A DNA stretch of 8,152 nt from Dehalococcoidia bacterium (GTDB lineage Bacteria > Chloroflexota > Dehalococcoidia > UBA2979), in NCBI GenBank assembly GCA_004297315.1, contig SCTU01000306.1, positions 1-8,152 on the forward strand, given 5' to 3'. A program made the translations under genes and the position numbers. Under the pieces are notes generated by a model that made no database searches, was not told the origin of the DNA, and saw only the letters and a program-made list of their open reading frames with translations. Positions 1 through 5,097 of this stretch are shown here, in pieces. The number at the start of each line of letters is the position of its first letter. The stretch's first letter is position 1.

Positions 1-206
1 CGCTGGCCGTCGAGGCCGCGCTTGAGGAACTGGCGTTTGGCGGTGTCGGGCGTCAGCGTCTCTCCGAGGAGGCGTCACTGCTCCGAAGCTTCCGGGCCTC
101 ACTCGCCGGCTCGGGAGATGCCGCTCACACGCGTTGGAGCGTGCTCGCCGGGGGCGGACAACTCTCGCCACCACGGCGGGGCCACCTGCATCTCGTGACC
201 GCGTAG
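1..206 (+). CDS. 3' end of an unrecognised protein (partial, enters from the left edge)
   Basis: The frame beginning at base 3 is open for 67 codons and ends at TAG (204-206). Third codon positions are mostly G or C, which matches the certain genes here, while the other two plus-strand frames are either stopped early (frame 2) or rich in Arg, Ser and Pro (frame 1). The visible tail starts LAVEAALEEL and contains a charged helical stretch (RLSEEASLLRSFRASLAG), then a Gly/Pro/Arg/His-rich end finishing HLHLVTA. No domain or motif is recognisable, and no start codon lies inside the window. It could be the C-terminus of almost any cytoplasmic protein. The SnoaL-like gene begins 57 bp downstream on the same strand with its own ribosome binding site. 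Evidence is open frame and codon bias only. Confidence 0.45.
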   Translation, partial: LAVEAALEELAFGGVGRQRLSEEASLLRSFRASLAGSGDAAHTRWSVLAGGGQLSPPRRGHLHLVTA

Positions 207-263
207 TCCGCCGGCTCGTCTGGCCGCGCACGCTACCATCGACGACGCAGCCGGAGGTCGCTG

Positions 264-653
264 ATGCCCCTGTCCGTTGCCGACCGTCTCGACATCCAGG
301 AACTGATCGCCCGCTACAACCACGCGATCGACTCCGGTGACGCTGCCGCCTGGGCGGCCACCTTCACGGCGGACGGGACGCTCGACTCCGGCGGCCGGAC
401 GTACGCCGGCGTCGAGGCGTTGCGCGCCTTCGCGACAGACTTCGCGGAGAAGTTGCCCGGATCACGTCACTGGACCGCCAACCTCGTGGCTGAAGGCGAC
501 CATGACGAGGCGACGGCGCGCTGTTACCTCCAGGTGTTCAGGGCGGGAGGCGGCGAGCCAGCGGCGCTCCTCACCACGGCTCGCGTCGAGGACAGGCTCC
601 GCCGCGTCGCGGGCGAGTGGCGCTTCGTCTCCCGGACCGTCGTGCGGGACTGA
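264..653 (+). CDS. SnoaL-like / NTF2-fold protein
   Basis: A 129-residue single-domain protein, the usual size for a SnoaL-like polyketide-cyclase-fold or NTF2-like protein. These cytoplasmic alpha+beta-barrel proteins act as small-molecule cyclases, isomerases or dehydratases, or as ligand-binding proteins. Visible family features are the N-terminal helix pair ADRLDIQELIARYNHAIDSG (residues 6-25), the segment WAATFTADGTLD (30-41) containing Asp37, an EALRAF helix (51-56), RHWTANLV (68-75) with His69 at the place where this family often carries a pocket histidine, and a C-terminal strand GEWRFVSRTVVRD. ATG at 264 follows GGAGG (253-257) with a 6-nt gap, which fixes the start. The substrate cannot be deduced. 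The next plus-strand gene, the sortase, is unrelated and 275 bp away. Fold assignment is fairly secure; enzymatic role is unknown. Confidence 0.85.
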   Translation: MPLSVADRLDIQELIARYNHAIDSGDAAAWAATFTADGTLDSGGRTYAGVEALRAFATDFAEKLPGSRHWTANLVAEGDHDEATARCYLQVFRAGGGEPAALLTTARVEDRLRRVAGEWRFVSRTVVRD

Positions 654-673
654 GCGCGGCCCCGACCCCATCC

Positions 674-692
674 CGGCGACGGCCGGTCGCCG
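674..692. terminator. GC-rich hairpin between two convergent genes, possible bidirectional terminator
   Basis: CGGCGAC (674-680) and GTCGCCG (686-692) form a perfect 7-bp stem around the 5-nt loop GGCCG. It sits 20 nt after the SnoaL-like stop codon and directly abuts the stop codon (695-693) of the minus-strand microprotein candidate. Neither side has a true U-tract, only CCCTTCTTCGCCTTCT on the plus side, so it is not a textbook intrinsic terminator. Its position suggests it ends transcripts from one or both sides. Confidence 0.4.
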
Positions 693-800
693 TCAGCGGC
701 CCTTCTTCGCCTTCTCCTCGACCGCACGCCGAGGCCGCGGCCCCGCCGTCACGAAGGCGAGTGCAAACGCGACAGCGAGCGCGACGACGAGGTCGACCAT
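693..800 (-). CDS. Candidate 35-residue single-span membrane microprotein
   Basis: The minus strand from ATG (800-798) to TGA (695-693) encodes 35 residues. It begins MVDL, runs through one hydrophobic helix (VVALAVAFALAFVTAG, about residues 5-20), then PRPRR, and ends in a charged tail EEKAKKGR. This has the layout of a small one-pass protein with a positively charged cytoplasmic tail. Codon third positions are strongly G/C. The stop codon directly touches the hairpin at 674-692, which supports a real gene end. Against it, no good ribosome binding site precedes the ATG (only CAGG very close by) and the length allows chance. The frame stays open upstream of the ATG without a better start. No family recognised. 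It is convergent with the SnoaL-like gene and divergent from the sortase. Confidence 0.4.
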   Translation of the reverse strand: MVDLVVALAVAFALAFVTAGPRPRRAVEEKAKKGR

Positions 801-928
801 GCCTGGATACTCGGCAATCTCAGCCCAATGGCGCAGGGGAGCATGTCGCCTGTCCCTCCGGGCGAGGCCGTGGGTAAGATGGATATGCTCATTTCGATTA
901 GCCCATCACTGGATTTCGCGGAGTCTCG
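801..928. other. Non-coding spacer upstream of the sortase
   Basis: Together with the microprotein candidate this makes up the 275-bp gap between the SnoaL-like gene and the sortase. The stretch 871-903 is markedly richer in A and T than its surroundings and contains TAAGAT (875-880) and TATGCT (884-889), either of which might serve as a -10 box. I see no matching -35 hexamer at 16-18 nt, so no promoter is claimed. No repeat, tRNA or terminator is visible. Confidence 0.3.
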
Positions 929-1630
929 ATGCCTCGACAGTTCCAACTGGCGATTCTGACCCTGATCGGTGCCGGCGCGCTTCTCGGTGCAGTACTCGTG
1001 GCGACCGGCGCGGGCGGCGAGGACGACCTCTCCGTCCGTTCGACCGCCCCAGGGGCGGTGCCGGCCGTCGCCGGCGTCTCGGCCACACCACGAGTCCAGG
1101 ATTCGGTCGCGGCGTGGACGAAGAAATATGGTGAACCGAAGGGCACCGACTTCGCGCGCCTGCGGATCCCGTCGATCGGGGTGAACGCGCCGGTCGGAGC
1201 GTGGGCCGTCAAAGGGACGGCGATGCCCGAGCCGTACAGCGCCGTGGATGTCGCCTGGTACGACCTCTCAGCGTTCCCCGGACAGGGGGGCTACCCGGGT
1301 GACGGCAAGAACGCCGTCTTCGGCGCCCACGCCGACCTCAACCGGGAGATTGCCAGCGTCGGGCAGCGATATACCGGCCCGGCGGTGTTCTGGGACCTCG
1401 ACCAGCTGCGGCCGGGCGACCGCGTCGAGGTCGACATCAACGGCCGCACGTTGAAGTACTCCGTGGTCTGGGCCCGCGAGGTGGATGCCGAGACGACCGA
1501 CTGGGGCAAGCAGTGGAGCAACAACGTGAAGGTGGACTCGATCACGCTGTACACGTGCAGCGGCAAGTTCAATCCCGACACGCATGAGTACAGCACCCGG
1601 CTCATCGTCCGCGCGGAGCGCGTCTCTTAG
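929..1630 (+). CDS. Sortase family transpeptidase (class not certain, D/E/F-like)
   Basis: A 233-residue membrane-anchored cysteine transpeptidase that would join secreted proteins carrying an LPxTG-like sorting signal to the cell wall or to a pilus. Residues 7-27 form an uncleaved N-terminal membrane segment, followed by a low-complexity Ala/Val/Pro linker to about residue 60 and then the sortase barrel. The catalytic triad is complete: His134 in NAVFGAHAD (128-136), Cys210 in the TLxTC motif (TLYTC, 206-210) and Arg224 in YSTRLIVRA (221-229). The start ATG follows GGAG (920-923) with a 5-nt gap. No protein with a sorting signal, no pilin and no second sortase is in the window, so this is an orphan, housekeeping-type sortase whose clients lie elsewhere. 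Its 3' end overlaps corA by 29 bp, tail-to-tail. Family assignment is certain; subclass is not. Confidence 0.95.
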   Translation: MPRQFQLAILTLIGAGALLGAVLVATGAGGEDDLSVRSTAPGAVPAVAGVSATPRVQDSVAAWTKKYGEPKGTDFARLRIPSIGVNAPVGAWAVKGTAMPEPYSAVDVAWYDLSAFPGQGGYPGDGKNAVFGAHADLNREIASVGQRYTGPAVFWDLDQLRPGDRVEVDINGRTLKYSVVWAREVDAETTDWGKQWSNNVKVDSITLYTCSGKFNPDTHEYSTRLIVRAERVS

Positions 1631-2624
1631 CGGGTGAGCCCGGCCACGCCCCGATGCCCGAGGTCCAGCCGAGCGCCCTGAAGTACAACCATTCCCCTAC
1701 GGCGATGGCGACCATCCCCGCGCCCAGGATCCAGAACGCCGGATCGGTCCATACCGGCGAGCGCGGCATGTTCATGCCGAAGGCTCCGGTGATGAACGTC
1801 AACGGCAGGAACATCGCTGTCAGGACGGTCAGGCGCTTCATCACGTCGCTGAGCTGGTTGTTCACGTTTGAGAGGTGGACCTCCAGCGCCCCTGTCATCA
1901 GTTCGCGGTAGGAGTCCACGATCTCGAACAGCCGGATCAGGTGATCATGGACGTCGCGGAAGTAGAACAGGTGCTCCTCGCTGACGATCCCGTAGGCCGG
2001 CGAGGTGAAGCGCGTGAACGTGTCGAGGTGAGGCGACACGAGCTTGCGCAGCAGCACTCCGTTGCGCTTCATCGCAAGGATGCGCTCCAGTAGGGCGCGG
2101 TCCGGGCGCAGGACGATGCGGTCCTCCACGTCGTCCACGTCGTCCAGCATCTGGTCGAGCACAGGGAACAGCGAGTCCACCACGCGGTCGGCGATTGCGT
2201 ACAGCAAATATCCCGCGTCCGAGGCCAGCATGGACGGCAGCCGCGCCTCGAGGTCCTCACCGGGGAGCAGCGCGTGCAGGTGCGGGTCGCGTCCGGTCAG
2301 CACCCAGTTCGGCCCGACTATGACGTCGAGTTCGTGCTCCTCGATCGCGGGCAGGGCTGAGGCATAGCCCACGCCGTGCATCACCAGCACCGAGTAGTGG
2401 TCGAACTGCTCGAGCTTTCCGCGCTGTCCGCGGTGCTTCAGGTCCTCGACCGTCAGATGGTTGAGGGCGAGAGCGGCCGAGACCGCGTCGATCTCCTCGA
2501 TCGACTCTTCGTCCATGTCGAACCAGACGAGCGCCTTTGGGTCCGCGAGCAGCGCGATCCCATCCTCCAGCGTGAGATCGAGGGCGAGGGTGCGGTCGCT
2601 GCGGCGGGCGCGGACGGTCAGCAC
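1602..2624 (-). CDS. corA: CorA-type divalent metal ion (Mg2+/Co2+) channel
   Basis: A 340-residue CorA-family protein. Homopentamers of this family carry Mg2+ (also Co2+ or Ni2+, and in some branches Zn2+) across the cytoplasmic membrane. The order is a cytoplasmic alpha/beta domain (about 1-145, including WFDMDEE at 34-40 and LNHLTVEDL at 54-62), long stalk helices rich in Asp/Glu (150-265), TM1 (about 265-282), the selectivity motif GMN (283-285, in AFGMNMP), a short external loop, TM2 (about 297-316) and a basic tail (PAKRRAPRGR). The loop after GMN reads MPRSPVW rather than the common MPEL-type sequence, so it lacks that loop's acidic residue. The start is GTG (2624-2622), one base after the stop of the upstream membrane protein. 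No M-box or other Mg2+ riboswitch is visible upstream. It is convergent with the sortase and overlaps it by 29 bp. Confidence 0.93.
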   Translation of the reverse strand: MLTVRARRSDRTLALDLTLEDGIALLADPKALVWFDMDEESIEEIDAVSAALALNHLTVEDLKHRGQRGKLEQFDHYSVLVMHGVGYASALPAIEEHELDVIVGPNWVLTGRDPHLHALLPGEDLEARLPSMLASDAGYLLYAIADRVVDSLFPVLDQMLDDVDDVEDRIVLRPDRALLERILAMKRNGVLLRKLVSPHLDTFTRFTSPAYGIVSEEHLFYFRDVHDHLIRLFEIVDSYRELMTGALEVHLSNVNNQLSDVMKRLTVLTAMFLPLTFITGAFGMNMPRSPVWTDPAFWILGAGMVAIAVGEWLYFRALGWTSGIGAWPGSPAKRRAPRGR

Positions 2625-2625
2625 C

Positions 2626-3126
2626 TCAGACGTAGCGGGCGCTGACCATCAGCGCCACCGCGATCAGTCCGAGCACGGCGCCGACCCGTGCGCCCTGGCG
2701 CAGTCCTGCCTGCAAGGACGTCATTTCAGCCGCCTGCGCCGCCGTGGGCGCGCCGCTGATCTGCGCGCCGAGCGCCTCCATCCGCTTCATCGCGCCGCCT
2801 GCCCGCCCGCCGATGGCGGCCGACGCGACCGATGCCACCAGGCCGAGGCCAATCGCCCAACCCCAGGCGGTGGTGAAGAGGTCGCCGAAGCCGTAGCCGG
2901 GTGTGCGCGCGACCAGCACGAGCCCCATCAGGATGGTCACCCCGGCTGCGCTCGAAAGCACTCGAGGGAGCACCTTGCCGATCGCACGCATTGCGGGCGC
3001 CTGGACCGCTGGCCCGGCCGCCCGCAACTGAGGCTCGACCACCCAGGCCATCACGGAGGCGCCACCCACCCAGACAACACCAGGTAGCACATGGAGGATG
3101 CGGATCACCACGAGTTCGGGACTCAC
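2626..3126 (-). CDS. Four-helix integral membrane protein, CopD/DUF2269-like
   Basis: From the GTG at 3126-3124 this encodes 166 residues with four hydrophobic helices (about 5-28, 57-75, 88-108 and 145-163). A cytoplasmic-looking charged helical insert (GAMKRMEALGAQISGAPTAA, 111-130) separates helices 3 and 4. Helix 1 reads IRILHVLPGVVWVGG (8-22). A histidine in a helix ending in a VWVGG-type motif is typical of CopD-like and DUF2269-like small membrane proteins, some of which are thought to bind heme or copper; that role is inference here. An upstream ATG at 3201 would add 25 residues with no hydrophobic or domain character, whereas the GTG has a strong AAGGAG site 6 nt away, so GTG is chosen. 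The stop codon is followed after one base by the corA start, which makes a coupled two-gene operon. Confidence 0.75.
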   Translation of the reverse strand: MSPELVVIRILHVLPGVVWVGGASVMAWVVEPQLRAAGPAVQAPAMRAIGKVLPRVLSSAAGVTILMGLVLVARTPGYGFGDLFTTAWGWAIGLGLVASVASAAIGGRAGGAMKRMEALGAQISGAPTAAQAAEMTSLQAGLRQGARVGAVLGLIAVALMVSARYV

Positions 3127-3132
3127 GTCTGG

Positions 3133-3138
3133 CTCCTT
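3133..3138 (-). promoter_or_regulatory. Ribosome binding site that fixes the GTG start of the CopD-like gene
   Basis: On the minus strand AAGGAG (within GAGAAGGAG) lies 6 nt before the GTG at 3126. The in-frame ATG at 3201 has no comparable site, so the longer frame is probably over-extended by 25 codons. Confidence 0.75.
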
Positions 3139-3262
3139 CTCCCGCGCGAAATGGCAGGACGACGACTGACGCCCGTAGGCGGAAAGATACCGCGCGATCA
3201 ACCGGAACTTAACTCTCGCGCGGGCGTCGGCTCGAATCTGGAGAGCCTCGTCGCTGTCGTGA

Positions 3263-3299
3263 GGATATAGAGAAAGCCCTTGTAAGGGGAGGCTTATCC
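3263..3299. promoter_or_regulatory. Nested inverted repeat in the divergent spacer, candidate operator
   Basis: Three overlapping dyads occur here. GGATA (3263-3267) pairs with TATCC (3295-3299), AAGCC (3274-3278) with GGCTT (3291-3295), and CCCTT (3277-3281) with AAGGG (3284-3288) across a 2-base centre. The innermost palindrome CCCTTGTAAGGG covers the -35 element of the promoter reading into the 3378 gene. A DNA-binding dimer here would be placed to block or modulate transcription. I cannot match the sequence to a known regulator's consensus, and no regulator gene is in the window. Confidence 0.4.
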
Positions 3300-3307
3300 A
3301 TTATAGT
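3280..3307 (+). promoter_or_regulatory. Sigma70-type promoter candidate for the 392-residue membrane protein
   Basis: TTGTAA (3280-3285, 4 of 6 to consensus) and TATAGT (3302-3307, 5 of 6) are separated by 16 bp, in the most A/T-rich part of the 251-bp divergent spacer. A start near 3314 would give a leader of about 65 nt before the GTG at 3378. The rest of the spacer (3127-3262 and 3308-3365) shows nothing further that I can support. Confidence 0.5.
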
Positions 3308-3377
3308 CGCGCCGCCTGACGCCGCGCGGCGGCACGGGCGCGCGTCCTACCGCCTCAGAACCCTCGAGGAGGCTCTC

Positions 3378-4556
3378 GTGACCAGTCCACACGCCGCCCA
3401 GATCAGAATCCTCCTCAGCGCCGCGCTTGCACTCTTCACCTTCACCGTCGTGATCGGCATCCTCAACGGCACGGACCTGGTCGAATTCGGCCATAAGGCC
3501 CTGCTCACCCACGTCCACGTCGGTACCCTCGGCTGGATCACCATGAGCGTGATCGCCGCCTCACTCTGGCTGTTCGGGCTGGGTGACCCTGCGGGGAAGG
3601 ACGCCGGGCTGGTGCGTCTGCTCGGCTACGCGACGCCGCTCACGATCACGGCCTACGTCCTCGCCTTCCTCACCACCGGCAGTAACGTCCGCCCCGCGCT
3701 CGGCACGCTCGTCGGCCTCGTCATCCTCGTGGCGTTCGCCTGGACGGTGAGGTCCGCCCGCGGCCGCGTACTGAGCGTCCCGCACGTGGGTATGCTCGCT
3801 GCCTTGCTGATGTCCGTGCTGGGCGCCGTGCTCGGCATCCTGCTCGGCCTTCGGCTTGCCGGGAACGACTCGATTTCGGAGACCACCGGCGAGGCTCACC
3901 CGGCGGCGATGGTCGTCGGCTTCCTGGTCCCGGTCGGCATGGCGCTGATCGAGTGGGCCCTGGACGGCACCTCCGTGGCCCGCCGCGCGACGGTCGCCGG
4001 GATCGTGCAGATCGTCCTGCCCGTCCTGGGCGGCATTCTCGTGATCATCGGCCTGCTCGCGGACATCCTCCCGCTCGTCACGCTCAGCCTGCCGTTCGAG
4101 GTCATCGGCCTAATCATCCTGATCGTGCGCATGCGCCCGGCGGTTATGGCCACGTCGCTCATGGCGCGGACGACCGCACGCCACGGGCTGATGGCGCTCG
4201 TCTATCTCGTGGTGAACCTGAGCATCCTCGTCTTCCTGATCGTCAAGTACTTCGCGAAGGAACTCGACCCGCCGGCGCACCTGCTGCTCGCCCTGGATCA
4301 CTCGATCTTCATCGGCGTGATGACCAACGGCATTCTGGCGCTGATCATGCGATTCCGGCGCACGGTGAGTGCGGCGGTCGACCACATCGTCTTCGTGGGA
4401 CTCAACGCCGGCCTCGCCGTCTTCGTAGTCGGCCTCCTCGCGGAGTCCGCCCCGCTGAAGCAGGTCGCCACCCCGGTGATGGGTGGCGCGATCCTGCTCG
4501 CCGTTGCCACCGGCATCCCCGCCCTCCGAGGCGCCACACAAGATCCGAGTACATAG
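3378..4556 (+). CDS. Polytopic membrane protein with heme-copper-oxidase/NnrS-like histidine motifs
   Basis: A 392-residue integral membrane protein with roughly 11-12 hydrophobic helices and short loops. Conserved-looking histidines sit near helix ends: His45 and His47 in LTHVHVGTLGW (43-53), His136 in VPHVGML (134-140), His174 in EAHPAAMVVGF (172-182) and His308 in LDHSIFIG (306-313). An HxH-x3-LGW pattern near the N-terminus, with more single helix histidines, recalls the heme ligands of heme-copper oxidase subunit I (CcoN/NorB type) and NnrS-like proteins, so heme or metal binding in the membrane is a reasonable inference. It lacks the full six-histidine, Tyr-containing oxidase signature I would expect, and no oxidase subunit II, cytochrome c or maturation gene is nearby. 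A true respiratory oxidase is therefore unlikely. The GTG start follows GAGGAGG (3366-3372) with a 5-nt gap. A promoter with a palindrome lies upstream. Confidence 0.7.
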   Translation: MTSPHAAQIRILLSAALALFTFTVVIGILNGTDLVEFGHKALLTHVHVGTLGWITMSVIAASLWLFGLGDPAGKDAGLVRLLGYATPLTITAYVLAFLTTGSNVRPALGTLVGLVILVAFAWTVRSARGRVLSVPHVGMLAALLMSVLGAVLGILLGLRLAGNDSISETTGEAHPAAMVVGFLVPVGMALIEWALDGTSVARRATVAGIVQIVLPVLGGILVIIGLLADILPLVTLSLPFEVIGLIILIVRMRPAVMATSLMARTTARHGLMALVYLVVNLSILVFLIVKYFAKELDPPAHLLLALDHSIFIGVMTNGILALIMRFRRTVSAAVDHIVFVGLNAGLAVFVVGLLAESAPLKQVATPVMGGAILLAVATGIPALRGATQDPST

Positions 4557-4608
4557 CGGGATCCACGGAGGCGGGCGTACTGCCGACTGCTGAGCCGTGC
4601 TAGCGGCG

Positions 4609-4977
4609 CTACGCTCCTGCGGTCGTGGGCGCAGTCGCGGGCCCGGTGCCGTACACGTTCGGACCTTCGCTAGGCTGGACGTAGAGGTAGATCAGGTAGA
4701 TCCAGCCCAGCACGGGGATCAAGACCAGCAACAGCCACTTCCAGGACTTCCCGATGTCATGCAGCCGGCGGACGGCCATGCCGATGTTCGGGAGCAGGAA
4801 TCCCAGGCTCACCAGCGACCCGATGACGCTCACGCCCAGACTCTTGTCGATCACGTTCGCGATGATGCCCACGATGACCGTGAAGAGCACCCAGTACCAG
4901 AACGTGCTGCGCCCTGCTCGTCCGGTGAAGACGGCATAATTCTGCAGGGCATATCGGACAGCGTCGGTAAACGTCAT
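4609..4977 (-). CDS. DUF805 family small membrane protein
   Basis: From the ATG at 4977 this gives 122 residues, the normal length for DUF805. Family hallmarks are clear: an N-terminal segment with FTGRAGRSTFWYW (17-29), in place of the common F.FxGRxxRxxFW form, three or four membrane helices (about 26-43, 48-66, 80-101), and the conserved IGMAVRRLHDIGKSWKWLL (65-83). The tail (QPSEGPNVYGTGP, 101-113) also resembles the family's usual ending. The biochemical function of DUF805 is not established. The longer in-frame start at 5043 would add 22 residues without character, and the chosen ATG has GAGGGG 6 nt upstream. It is convergent with the 3378 gene (52-bp gap with no convincing terminator) and divergent from the crotonase gene (120-bp gap). 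Confidence 0.88.
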   Translation of the reverse strand: MTFTDAVRYALQNYAVFTGRAGRSTFWYWVLFTVIVGIIANVIDKSLGVSVIGSLVSLGFLLPNIGMAVRRLHDIGKSWKWLLLVLIPVLGWIYLIYLYVQPSEGPNVYGTGPATAPTTAGA

Positions 4978-4983
4978 GGCTGA

Positions 4984-4989
4984 CCCCTC
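4984..4989 (-). promoter_or_regulatory. Ribosome binding site that fixes the DUF805 start
   Basis: GAGGGG on the minus strand ends 6 nt before the ATG at 4977. The next upstream in-frame ATG (MDEGSAM...) would place this motif inside the coding region, so the shorter 122-residue product is preferred. Confidence 0.65.
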
Positions 4990-5097
4990 ATCCATAACCC
5001 CACCGTGGCGCAAGGTACCACACGCCACCTCCCCCACCGGCACTTACATCACCCTCGTACTCTGTGCGGCACGATCTAGATTCCGGGGAGGCTGACG

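Noticed and set aside
337..1134. Plus-strand frame of 265 codons covering the SnoaL-like gene, the gap and the sortase start
   Set aside because: The product is almost only Arg, Ser, Pro, Ala and Thr. It overlaps two well-supported genes in another frame and has no ribosome binding site.
1631..1642. CGGG-TGAG-CCCG after the sortase stop
   Set aside because: A 4-bp stem is expected by chance in GC-rich DNA, and it lies in corA coding sequence.
3127..3262. Possible Mg2+ riboswitch or other structured leader upstream of the CopD-like/corA pair
   Set aside because: No M-box-like conserved elements or long pairing pattern could be seen, so no claim is made without a covariance-model search.
3953..4603. 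Plus-strand frame of 216 codons within the histidine-rich membrane protein gene
   Set aside because: Its Arg/Pro/His/Gly-rich content is a shifted-frame shadow of the membrane protein, with no plausible fold.
4601..4611. TAGCGGCGCTA palindrome at the DUF805 stop codon
   Set aside because: It allows only a 4-bp stem with a 3-base loop and no U-tract, too weak to call a terminator.
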